Positions 54,501 to 62,078 of a stretch of 64,000 nucleotides of DNA are shown one piece after another; within the stretch, counting starts at the first letter, position 1; every line of letters starts with the position of its first letter. The notes beneath the pieces are model-generated. The model saw only the letters and a program-made list of their open reading frames with translations. It did not search any database and had not been told where the DNA came from. This DNA is from Halalkalibacter hemicellulosilyticusJCM 9152 (GTDB taxonomy: Bacteria; Bacillota; Bacilli; Bacillales; Bacillaceae_D): NCBI RefSeq assembly GCF_000513115.1, contig NZ_BAUU01000024.1:1-64000 (forward strand). Direction: 5' to 3'. Made by a program: the position numbers and the translations under genes.

Positions 54501-57500
54501 TCTGTTAGACAGTACGGAATTGGTTAATGATGTGGACGATGCTTATTCGGTAACGCATTACACGGACGAGGATGGCATCATGCTTGTCGAAGATTTGCGT
54601 CCAGGGACATATACATTTACTGAAATATATCCAGATGGTTACCAGCATTACACAGGGGAAGACTTAACATTTACTATTGATCCAGTTGACGGTGACACTG
54701 CTATTGATTTTGGTGAAGTAATCAACTATGAACTTGTCGATATCGAAGTGACAAAAGTATGGCAAGATGATCATAATGCAACAGGGGATCGTCCAAACGA
54801 TTCTGGTATAGCCATTGAATTGTATCGACAAATAGAAGGTGGTACAGAAGATTTCGTTGAGTCAGTCACATTGACAGAGGCAAATGTTCAGGATGACGAT
54901 GATCATGTATGGTCATACACGTTTGCTGATTTGGATGCCGTGGATGCTGACGGTCTTCCATACACATACTCAGTAGCGGAAGCTTCCGTTCCAGCAGGCT
55001 ATGAGGCAGAAGTTGATGGTTATACGATTATTAACACGCTCACAGGTACGACAGATATTGAAGTAGAAAAAGTATGGTTAGATGATAACCAAGTATCTGA
55101 ACGTCCAGATGAGATTACGTTAAAGCTCTTCCAAAATGGCGAGGAGTTGGAAGAGGAAGTCGCCATTGTGGTAAATCCGGGTGATGGTGGTCATTGGTTC
55201 TATACATTTGAGGATCTACCAGCTTTTGATGAGGAAGGTCAAATGTATGAATATACGATCGAAGAAGAGCCAGTTGATGGTTACGAGCAACAGTCACTTA
55301 CAGGAAATATGGAAGATGGCTTTGTGATGACGAATGTTCGAGTTGGCACGACAGATATTGAGGTAACGAAAGAGTGGCTTGATGGTGAGGGTGAAGATCG
55401 TCCAGAAGAGATTACGGTATATCTTGTACAGAATGATGAGTTATTACCATTCGATGAGGCACAAGTAAGCTTAGAAGATGGTTGGACGTATACCTTTACG
55501 AATGTACCCGTGTACGATGATCAAGGTGTAGAATATACGTACACAATTGTAGAAGAGGAAGTAGCAGGATACGAAACGTCGATCGACGGCTATGACATCA
55601 CGAACCTTCGAGTGGGTACGATTGATGTCGAGGTAACAAAGACATGGCGTGATGATAACCTAGCTGATCGTCCAGAATCGATCACCGTGAACGTACTACA
55701 AAATGGGATTGTGTTGGAAACAGAGGACATCACAGCTGATACGGATTGGGAGCATACGTTTACCGACCTACCTGAGTTTGATAGCGAAGGTGTTGCGTAT
55801 GAATACACTGTGACTGAGCACGATGTTCCAGGCTACAATTCAGAAGTAGATGGCTATGAGATTACGAATACACGATCAGAGGAAAAGTCGATTGCCGTGA
55901 CAAAGGGTTGGTTAGATGATGATTCAGAAGACCGCCCGGAATCGATCACTGTGAACCTTCTGCAAAATGGCAATGTGTATGAAACAGTTGATATTACAGA
56001 AGAGGAAGACTGGACCTATGAATTTGAGAATTTAGCTGCGTATGATGATGCGGGTCAAGCAATTGAGTACACGATCGAAGAAGAGCCGGTAGACGGTTAT
56101 GAAACGACAATCGCTGGCTATGATATTACGAACCTCCGAGCGGGGACAACATCGATTGAAGTGACGAAAGCATGGTTAGATGGTGTTGAGACTGACCGTC
56201 CAGAATCGATTACCGTTTACCTTCTACAGGATGGTGAGGAATTCGATGTAGCTCAAGTAACAGCAGAAGCTGGTTGGGCGTATACATTTACGGATGTACC
56301 ATTGTACGATGACCAGGGTGTAGAATATACGTACACGGTAGAAGAAGAGCCAGTAGCAGGCTACGAAACGTCGATCGACGGCTTTGAGATTACAAATCTT
56401 CGAGTAGGAACGATCGATGTCGAAGGAACGAAAACATGGCTCGATGACAACTCAGATGAGAGACCAGCAACGATTGAAGTGAATCTTCTACAAAATGGTG
56501 AGGTCATAGCTGTTCAAGAGGTATCGGGGGATACGGATTGGCAGTATAGCTTCACAGATTTAGATCAGTTTGATGACGAAGGAGTTGCTTACTCTTATAC
56601 AGTGGAAGAGGAGCCATTAGACGGCTATGACATCACGAACGTCCGAGTTGGCACAACGTCGATTGAAGTGACGAAAGAGTGGATTGATGGTGAGGGTGAA
56701 GATCGTCCAGAATCGATAACGGTGTACTTGCTGCAAAATGGAGAAGCAGTATCTGAAGCAACGATAACAACCGCTGATGATTGGGCGTATACATTTACGG
56801 ATGTACCATTGTACGATGATCAGGGTGTTGAATATACGTACACGATCGAAGAAGAGCCAGTAGCTGGATACGAAACGTCGATCGACGGTTTTGAGATTAC
56901 AAATCTCCGTGTTGGAACGATTGATGTGGAAGGAACGAAAACATGGCTCGATGACAACTCAGATGAGAGACCAGCAACCATTGAAGTAAATCTTTTGCAA
57001 AATGGTGAGGTGATAGCTGTTCAAGAGGTATCGGGGGATACGAATTGGCAGTACAGCTTCACAGATTTAGATCAGTTTGATGACGAAGGGGTAGCTTACG
57101 TCTATACGGTAGAAGAAGAGCCAGTAGACGGTTATGAAGCGACAGTAGACGGTTACGACATCACGAACCTCCGAGTCGGCACAACGTCTGTTGAGGTGAC
57201 GAAAGAGTGGATTGATGGTGAAGGTGAAGATCGTCCAGAATCGATTACGGTCTACTTGCTGCAAAATGGAGAAGTAGTAACTGAAGCAACGATAACAGCA
57301 GCTGATGATTGGGCGTATACATTTACGAACTTGGCGAAATACGATGATCAAGGTGTGGAGTATACGTACACAGTAGAAGAGGAAGAAGTAGCTGGCTATG
57401 AGGCTTCGATTGACGGCTATGAGATTACGAATTTACGAGTTGGCACAATTGATGTAGAGGTAGCAAAGACATGGCGTGATGATCATCCAGGGGATCGTCC

Positions 57501-58422
57501 AGAAGAAATCTTTGTGAACTTACTACGAAATGGTGTTGTCGTCGATACAGCAGAAATCACTGCTCAGACGGATTGGGAGCATACGTTTACGGATCTAGCT
57601 AAGTTTGATCGTGAAGGTATAGCGTATGAATACACTGTGACAGAGCACGATGTTCCAGGCTATCATTCAGAAGTAGATGGCTATGACATTACGAATACAC
57701 GCTCAGAGGAAAAGTCGATCGTTGTCACAAAAGGTTGGTTAGATGATGATTCAAAAGACCGTCCGATATCGATTACTGTGACACTCCTGCAAAATGGGAA
57801 TGTGTATGAAACAGTTACTATTACGGAAGAAGACGGTTGGACCTATGAGTTCGCGAACTTAGATGCTTATGATGCTACAGGTCAGGCGATTGAGTACACG
57901 ATCGAAGAAGAGCCGGTAGAAGGTTATAAAACGACTATCAATGGCTTTGACATCACGAACCTAAGAGTAGGCACAACGTCTGTTGAAGGAACGAAAACGT
58001 GGGTGAATGATACGCCAGAAGATCGTCCAGATTCAATTGTCGTTGTTCTTTATCAAAATGGCATCGAATTAGAAACAAAAACCGTGACACGATCGGATAA
58101 TTGGCAATATAGCTTTATGGACTTGCCGAAATTTGATGATTCTGGTGTTGCGTATGAGTACACGATATCGGAAATGGATGTGGATGGCTATCGTTCAGAG
58201 GTGGACGGTTATAACCTCATTAATACGTTCATACCGATTGCTCCAGAAGAAGAGGAAGTCCAAGAGGTCATATCAGATGTAACGGATACGACTGAGGAGG
58301 ATGGGGGAACGCAATTACCTTCAACAGCAACGAACCTCTTTAATATTGTTCTATTTGGAGCAGGATTCATCGCTTTGGGATTGTTGATCCTAATGATTGC
58401 TCGAAGACAAAGAAAAGCATAA
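48568..58422 (+). CDS. giant LPXTG-like cell-wall-anchored protein with SpaA/Cna_B domains
   Basis: The protein is 3,284 residues from the ATG at 48568, where MKKILNVLLIVVLVLQTMTG begins a signal peptide ending near FAAA; the upstream frame lacks an SD. After a short domain and a very acidic Glu-rich linker come about five collagen-binding-type repeats (each opening like TITWTVDVNKN). Nine SpaA-type prealbumin domains (from 51790; I/L-TKVDAED, LxGAxFTL, TET.AP.GY) and fourteen Cna_B-type domains (TK.W.D...RP.SI.V.LLQNG ... YTIEEEPV.GY) follow. Lys-Asn/Asp isopeptide bonds with Glu catalysis are known for both types and the expected residues recur. The C-terminus is LPSTATN, a hydrophobic helix and RRQRKA. 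It is a stalk-like adhesin; its ligand is unknown. Its sortase is not in this window. Confidence 0.93.
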   Translation: MKKILNVLLIVVLVLQTMTGSIMLPSFAAANDDEETIFQAVTITDVDGNEIGVDESSEQDVIVHVDWSIQGLEVSEGYQEALSLPDELVIAHDQTVELIFEEQEVGIVHVSDDQTVTVTFHEVIEEMPGAEGSFDFEAVFVPATTEDVETIDEEVEESLESELAEDEEMTEEDAEEVEHSEEVTEDADEAEAPKEEAEGDESESDLHSSSMSTMSGAGEITENIITGVTLSIGEGEELEPLEDGDLIVVKYPYEEKKYELVYEFELPNNHGYGAGAIYTIEVPEMFEIPQIHVDEAIDLARVDGVVFGKFHTDGNNVIITFNENIEERSDIRGEIELSSNFDADYDGVADGDVITFPIGGEDTLEFPIKFIRHANAIDKQGVGNRGYNTETITWTVDVNKNLQEIENATLTDVIEEGDHSFVDGSLRVYELVMNANGTVDEAIEITMDHDFEVSAFPELELGFIDSAYRFVYETEINDDTGTTYRNNATLDGDHMDLPSTTNASVVVTRGQPLEKDSIDYDNVSQTITWEVRYNFDEKAISQGDAKLTDVFGDDNQQLIEGSFEVIAVEIDPDTGDEIGESVVSPSDYEITETSEGFELQFNNDINQAYRIVYQTTAIDRVAENVNVMNTISDEFENDSSAEQSISQGIFIKSHDSTDYASKETNWSIVINRDEHVMENVVFRDTLPVGFTLEDIDVNHGDYDYDYNEGTREIVITFNGTITEQVTIHYTTSIDFDVADRSSNHTNNAHLEWIPEGEEDTVERTATATFTPDDYTQDNGFKHGSYNLETKEITWTIGVNYNNETLDGVVIEDFILGDQNFDISDVRIYEMELTEGENDYGVGADVTGDFDINPASGPEDEDGFTVSLGDITGPYIIEYTTNLVGEHVAATYNNEAVVSSDNKDPIELGATVNPTYGGEYVNKRGQQNTDNGRIVNWSIDLNFSQSRVIDYEIVDMLSANQTIRQETFTVYGTTVNGNSIVKDESTVLEEGTDYEVEFTEDEDTGQESFTLIFTREIEEAYMLEYDSYILYEGDGNYRNSANVSGEIPGDETQTSDNVDTSISFNNISGSITGEVGSLQITKVDAEDENVTLEGAVFELWDEFGEVLLKTAETDEDGIATFTNLLYADYQLKETEAPEFYVVGIEDQQQVTVNDETVADGITIENEKIKQHFELTKVDDVDGTPLEGVEFELYQGSYPDGTLVAETYITNSEGEILIEHLPGGNADEGLPAGDYYLIETAAKEHYELSTNPIIFTINQDQTVVTTETVENSLTPGSLIFEKVDSESGEHLEGAVFTLEYLDYDGNDYDTSRTLTTDDDGRVEVDDLRPGNYRLTEQTPPRGYEFSADIEEEFEIVESQTTAIDLGQFGNEVKTTNLTLTKVDAIDSSITLAGVEFTLSYVGDDYVIADQVDETDSNGEITFEDLKPGEYHLIETAVPDDYGYIQHSDPIQVTVTIDDVHDEIDVVHTVTNDPFKEVVLTKVDSESGTSLAGALFNLLDEEGNMIREDLETNAQGEIRITGLAPGEYTFVETRAPLGYNMGTDNDGTFSVTGSETETELEPIPFSNDIITGSVEITKVDAEDNDILLEGVAFTLESVDLVNGGDPVLETGLTTDADGKLVIDDLRPGTYQLTETTAHDGYQLHWQQPIEFTIDLADEDGVSHEHELTVENYQLVDIDVTKQWNDNWIDDENDAERPDSITVILLQNGSELDTQEIDEESNWTHEFTGLDAVDSEGDPYEYTIEELDESGYESEIEGSVEDGFVITNTAKTTSLELTKQDSINGQLLSGAEFTLEYPNGTTTQGTTEEDGTLTFENLQPGVYTLTETTAPEGYIANSTSIEITVSLDDVEGETVITRTITNAPFANVTFTKVDAETEVVLTGAEFKVIDADGEDVEGFTDLSVESDGTLSITGLPVGDYKLVETAAPTGYELSTEEVEFTVSADADTELIELADFDNEITRGSVTFTKLNDENETLAGIEFLLDSTELVNDVDDAYSVTHYTDEDGIMLVEDLRPGTYTFTEIYPDGYQHYTGEDLTFTIDPVDGDTAIDFGEVINYELVDIEVTKVWQDDHNATGDRPNDSGIAIELYRQIEGGTEDFVESVTLTEANVQDDDDHVWSYTFADLDAVDADGLPYTYSVAEASVPAGYEAEVDGYTIINTLTGTTDIEVEKVWLDDNQVSERPDEITLKLFQNGEELEEEVAIVVNPGDGGHWFYTFEDLPAFDEEGQMYEYTIEEEPVDGYEQQSLTGNMEDGFVMTNVRVGTTDIEVTKEWLDGEGEDRPEEITVYLVQNDELLPFDEAQVSLEDGWTYTFTNVPVYDDQGVEYTYTIVEEEVAGYETSIDGYDITNLRVGTIDVEVTKTWRDDNLADRPESITVNVLQNGIVLETEDITADTDWEHTFTDLPEFDSEGVAYEYTVTEHDVPGYNSEVDGYEITNTRSEEKSIAVTKGWLDDDSEDRPESITVNLLQNGNVYETVDITEEEDWTYEFENLAAYDDAGQAIEYTIEEEPVDGYETTIAGYDITNLRAGTTSIEVTKAWLDGVETDRPESITVYLLQDGEEFDVAQVTAEAGWAYTFTDVPLYDDQGVEYTYTVEEEPVAGYETSIDGFEITNLRVGTIDVEGTKTWLDDNSDERPATIEVNLLQNGEVIAVQEVSGDTDWQYSFTDLDQFDDEGVAYSYTVEEEPLDGYDITNVRVGTTSIEVTKEWIDGEGEDRPESITVYLLQNGEAVSEATITTADDWAYTFTDVPLYDDQGVEYTYTIEEEPVAGYETSIDGFEITNLRVGTIDVEGTKTWLDDNSDERPATIEVNLLQNGEVIAVQEVSGDTNWQYSFTDLDQFDDEGVAYVYTVEEEPVDGYEATVDGYDITNLRVGTTSVEVTKEWIDGEGEDRPESITVYLLQNGEVVTEATITAADDWAYTFTNLAKYDDQGVEYTYTVEEEEVAGYEASIDGYEITNLRVGTIDVEVAKTWRDDHPGDRPEEIFVNLLRNGVVVDTAEITAQTDWEHTFTDLAKFDREGIAYEYTVTEHDVPGYHSEVDGYDITNTRSEEKSIVVTKGWLDDDSKDRPISITVTLLQNGNVYETVTITEEDGWTYEFANLDAYDATGQAIEYTIEEEPVEGYKTTINGFDITNLRVGTTSVEGTKTWVNDTPEDRPDSIVVVLYQNGIELETKTVTRSDNWQYSFMDLPKFDDSGVAYEYTISEMDVDGYRSEVDGYNLINTFIPIAPEEEEVQEVISDVTDTTEEDGGTQLPSTATNLFNIVLFGAGFIALGLLILMIARRQRKA
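54736..58218 (+). repeat. tandem Cna_B-coding repeats (13 units, about 255-270 bp each)
   Basis: Thirteen consecutive units follow the isolated first Cna_B unit at 53584. Two units near 56407 and 56914 are almost identical, 507 bp apart, which points to recent duplication of a two-unit block. One junction near 56615-56650 lacks about eleven codons (EEEPLDGYDITNVRVG against EEEPVDGYEATVDGYDITN), so one unit is shortened in frame. Confidence 0.9.
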
Positions 58423-58439
58423 TGCTGAATAAGAGAGAA

Positions 58440-58475
58440 GCTTTCACACGGTTATGACTTGTGTGAAAGCTTTTT
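58440..58475 (+). terminator. intrinsic terminator of the giant surface-protein gene
   Basis: GCTTTCACAC (58440-58449) pairs perfectly with GTGTGAAAGC (58461-58470), followed by TTTTTCTTTT. Confidence 0.92.
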
Positions 58476-58643
58476 CTTTTACTATGGAAAAGGGTGCAGA
58501 GTTGGGGAGGAGAAGCAAGTGGGATCATTCAATGAAGGGAGTTGGCTTCGCGCGATAGACGTGATTCTGAAAGCCCCCTTTTTCAGAATAACTGGATACT
58601 TTTGTGACGACTCCGCAATGGTTTTCTTATGCCAAACGGAAGC

Positions 58644-58820
58644 GGAACCTCATTCCGTTAAAAGGCAGAAATACGCCGTTTAAGCGTATGAAGTGGAACG
58701 TCATTCCGCTAATGAACAATAAAACGAGAAAAGTGAAGCACAAAAGGACAAATAACGGAATGAGGTTCCGAAAAGATAGTCTAAAATGGTTTGAGAGAGG
58801 AAATAACGGAATGAGGTTCC
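58644..58820 (+). repeat. 177-bp four-box element, copy E
   Basis: Boxes at 58644 (GGAACCTCATTCCGTTA), 58695 (GGAACGTCATTCCGCTA), 58753 and 58804 (both TAACGGAATGAGGTTCC). Offsets are 0, 51, 109 and 160. The first spacer contains ATACGC...GCGTAT. Confidence 0.97.
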
Positions 58821-58886
58821 ATCAAGGAAGTAGTATCGCTGAAGTAAGGCTAGGGCTCGTAATAAGGAGGCGATTAAAAAAACCAT

Positions 58887-58913
58887 TGAAAAAGTTTAAA
58901 CCAAACTTTTTCA
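58887..58913 (-). terminator. hairpin terminator of the hybrid kinase gene
   Basis: TGAAAAAGTTT (58887-58897) pairs with AAACTTTTTCA (58903-58913), 45 bp beyond the kinase stop on its strand. The downstream side on the minus strand is T-rich. Confidence 0.65.
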
Positions 58914-58957
58914 GTACTGTTCAATCCCCTTGTGGCTGACTCCTTTCTGAAAACGCC

Positions 58958-61951
58958 TTAAAGAGTAAATTCAATGCATGTTCCTTTATCTTCCTCACTT
59001 CTAATCGTTAAGCCTTTTCCAGTTAACTGCTCCAGCCGTCGGTTGATATTATAAAGGCCGATTCCGCGCTTATTATGTGCGAATGGTTGGTTGAGAAGCT
59101 GATCTCTTTTTTCTTTAGGAATCCCGTAACCATTGTCTTGAACGGAAATGTTTACGTGCTGATTTTCTGTGCCTTTTATTGAGATGGTAATAACGCCTTG
59201 TTGGTTTTCTTTTAAACCATGCTCGATCGCATTTTCAACAAGTGGTTGTAGTGAAAATGGTGGGACTTTTAATTCTCCTAAATGGTCATCGATTTCCCAT
59301 TTCACATCAAATGTAATGGACATACGTTCTTGCATAATATGAACGTAAGATTGAACGAAGCTTATCTCGTGGTCTATTGCTACGAGTTCGTTCAAGTTGT
59401 TAAATTGGAAGCTCGTTTGTAAGTAGTGACAAAATGCTTCCAACAGTTTTTGCATTCGCTCGACGTTGATCTCAGCTAAGCTTAGAATGGCATTTAAAGT
59501 GTTGAAGAAGAAGTGTGGCTGAATTTGGGCTTGTAGCCACGCTGTTTCAATACGGACATTTTCCTCGACGGTTTTCTTAACTCGGATCAGTGCGGATACT
59601 CGAGAACGCAGCTCTTGGGCATTTACAGGCTTTGTGACATAGTCATTAGCACCGGCATGGAACGCGGCTTGAATATCTGCTGTCTGACTTCTAGCTGTTA
59701 AAATAAGGATTGGAAGCTCTGTTAATAAGTATGTGTCACGAATTTGTCGCGTAAGCTCGTAGCCAGACATATTTGGCATCATGACATCTGTAATGATTAA
59801 ATCCCAGCTCTCGTCTTTTAACTGTTTTAATGCTTCTGCCCCACTTGATACACCGTACGTCGCATATGTGCCGTTAAGCAATTCTTCCACAATATGAATG
59901 TTGATTGGATCATCATCGACAATTAAAATACGTCCGTTTTCTTGATGGTCTCGAGATTTCTCAGCTGTTGGACTCGCTTCATATATATGGTGGTTCGTCG
60001 GTTTTGCAAGAGACGATGGTTGTGTATCTGCGATCGGCATAGAGAAAGTGAAGGTTGTCCCTTTCCCACGTATAGATTGAACGGAAATTGTTCCGCCGTG
60101 TAATTCGACTAGTTGCTTTGTAATACTTAAGCCTAATCCAAATCCTCCGCCGACAACAGCTGAGCTGTAATCTCCTTGTTCATAACGTTGGAAAATACGT
60201 TCGAGCTCCTCGTTAGAGATCCCAATTCCTGTATCCGAAATATGGATGAGGGCTCGGTTATCTTCACGATCTGCTGTGATCGTAATCGTTCCAACTTCCG
60301 TATATTTGATCGCATTGTGTATGATGTTAAACAAAATCTGAGTAAGGCGATGCTCATCAGCGAGAACAGAAGGAAATGATTCAGGGACATGAATTTGAAA
60401 ATCGATTTCCTTTCCATTCACTAAAAATTTCAATAAATCAATCACACCAACTATGACAGAGTGAACATGAATCGGTTTTTTCTTTAATGGTAATTGATTT
60501 TCATTTAAATGGTTCACCTCTAGCAAATCATTGATTAAAAATGACATACGTTGACCGACATTAATCAGCAACTGTAATCGTTGTTTGTATTCCTCTTTGT
60601 CGGTTCTCTCTTTTTCTAGTAACGTTTGAGCAATGTTGATCATTCCATGAAGGGGGTTTCGTAATTCATGGGATGTATTTGCTAAGAAGTCGTCCTTTGA
60701 TCGTAGTGAACGTTGAAGCTGCTTAGACAACGTTTCTGTTTGTTCGACTGAACGGAAATAACGCTTAAAACAATAAATCGAAAAGAGAATAACAGCTAAC
60801 GTAAAGTCAATTGGATAAAAGTCTAAGTCGATTCCGAGATTATATTGAACAATTGTTGATGATATATGAACGGCAAGTGCTATTGTTCCAAATAAAATGA
60901 AAATGTTATCTTGAAAGCCTTGTTTTACCGTTTTAAGGAAGACAGATATTACGATAGCCGGAACTATGATCAGAATCAAATTAATTACAATCCTCGTCGA
61001 AATAATCCAATCAATTGGAGCGAGTATAACGAAAAGGCAATAACCGATGATTAGCTTTGGTAACAAACGAAACAAGATGCCATTTGTTAGAGTAGGCAAT
61101 AAATGTTTGCAAAATAAAACTAAAAACAAAATAGATGCAGAAAACGTTACAAAAATCAATCTCGCATTAAACTCGTAGTTTAATGGAATGAGATAATGGA
61201 TGACACGATGATCCGTAATCATGACCGTAACGGATGCTACTAATAAGAGCATGCCAAAGTAAATTAATACCTTTTGCTTTGGTCCAACTACATAAAGGAT
61301 AAGGCCATATAACCCATGAATGATAAAGATGACAATAACGGCTATTTGACTAACGATGGAAGTAATTTCTTGCTTTTGGATAATATCGCCATCACCAAGC
61401 TCAAGTGGGTGAGCGATCCCGCCTGCTCGCCCTTTTATAGGGTTATGAGCAACTTGAATGAGCAGTTCTAAATCTGTATCATCTGCGCTGAATGTGACAT
61501 ATCTAGTGGCCATGCTTCCTTCGTATTCCATTGCGGATTCAGCCACTTGACCGATTTCAAGAAGCTGCTCCCCATTTAGATAAAGTCGGTAAGAGGTGTA
61601 AATGTTAGGAAGCTTCAGCCCTAGCAACTGGTTAACGTCTTCCTCATTTAAAGTAATTTCAAGACGGTATGTCCCATATTGAAATCCTTCTCTGTATGGC
61701 CAACTTTCAAATGAAGGTACGTAGGATGCATCACTTTGATTCGCTTGGAATGGTTCTATAAATTGCTGGTCATAATATTCCCATTCTCCTTCTAAAGAAA
61801 AGATCCCACCGTCTATTGCATCGAGGTGCAGTACACCTGCTTCTGCTTCTACTGAATGGACATTTTCATGTGCCGAAACCCAAATGATTCGAATCGTTAA
61901 AATAAGCAAAACAAAAAGAATGAGGTAAAGGAGCATTTTCTGTTTATTCAT
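58958..61951 (-). CDS. hybrid sensor kinase: 7TMR-DISM, HisKA/HATPase, REC, LytS-type kinase
   Basis: The protein has 997 residues. One helix (6-26), an extracellular 7TMR-DISMED2-like jelly roll (about 40-190) and seven membrane helices (about 200-395) form the sensor. A classical kinase follows with H428 (TSHELRNPLHG), N-box near 546 and DTGIG at 573. A receiver has D722 in ITDVMMPN and K774. A second, LytS-type kinase module has H813 in QPHFFFNTLNAI and a second ATPase with VENAIEHGLK near 907. Two phosphodonor histidines in one protein allow it to signal to its own receiver and to a separate regulator, plausibly the REC-BTAD pair at 45092/46640 or the protein at 62079. Confidence 0.93.
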   Translation of the reverse strand: MNKQKMLLYLILFVLLILTIRIIWVSAHENVHSVEAEAGVLHLDAIDGGIFSLEGEWEYYDQQFIEPFQANQSDASYVPSFESWPYREGFQYGTYRLEITLNEEDVNQLLGLKLPNIYTSYRLYLNGEQLLEIGQVAESAMEYEGSMATRYVTFSADDTDLELLIQVAHNPIKGRAGGIAHPLELGDGDIIQKQEITSIVSQIAVIVIFIIHGLYGLILYVVGPKQKVLIYFGMLLLVASVTVMITDHRVIHYLIPLNYEFNARLIFVTFSASILFLVLFCKHLLPTLTNGILFRLLPKLIIGYCLFVILAPIDWIISTRIVINLILIIVPAIVISVFLKTVKQGFQDNIFILFGTIALAVHISSTIVQYNLGIDLDFYPIDFTLAVILFSIYCFKRYFRSVEQTETLSKQLQRSLRSKDDFLANTSHELRNPLHGMINIAQTLLEKERTDKEEYKQRLQLLINVGQRMSFLINDLLEVNHLNENQLPLKKKPIHVHSVIVGVIDLLKFLVNGKEIDFQIHVPESFPSVLADEHRLTQILFNIIHNAIKYTEVGTITITADREDNRALIHISDTGIGISNEELERIFQRYEQGDYSSAVVGGGFGLGLSITKQLVELHGGTISVQSIRGKGTTFTFSMPIADTQPSSLAKPTNHHIYEASPTAEKSRDHQENGRILIVDDDPINIHIVEELLNGTYATYGVSSGAEALKQLKDESWDLIITDVMMPNMSGYELTRQIRDTYLLTELPILILTARSQTADIQAAFHAGANDYVTKPVNAQELRSRVSALIRVKKTVEENVRIETAWLQAQIQPHFFFNTLNAILSLAEINVERMQKLLEAFCHYLQTSFQFNNLNELVAIDHEISFVQSYVHIMQERMSITFDVKWEIDDHLGELKVPPFSLQPLVENAIEHGLKENQQGVITISIKGTENQHVNISVQDNGYGIPKEKRDQLLNQPFAHNKRGIGLYNINRRLEQLTGKGLTIRSEEDKGTCIEFTL

Positions 61952-62078
61952 GTCATCACCATTGTTATTATTTGTCCTAATACACCTATTAAACCATTAA
62001 TTGCTACTTAATTTCATTATTTTTTAAGAGGTCATACGATATAATGAACAGTAGAATATGAAATGGTAGGTGTACGAA

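Larger units (their letters stand above)
58476..58957. other. gene-free stretch containing copy E of the 177-bp element
   Basis: Copy E lies at 58644-58820, and the convergent kinase gene's terminator hairpin at 58887-58913. A 111-codon frame (58604-58939) crosses copy E but lacks a ribosome binding site; I do not annotate it as a gene. Confidence 0.65.

Noticed and set aside
48906-58218. Long antisense frames opposite the giant adhesin gene
   Set aside because: They are Ser/Thr/Val-rich reflections of Glu/Asp-rich coding repeats, with no ribosome sites.
58604-58939. 111-codon open frame across copy E
   Set aside because: Same reasoning; the frame starts and ends in unrelated flanking sequence and runs into the kinase terminator.
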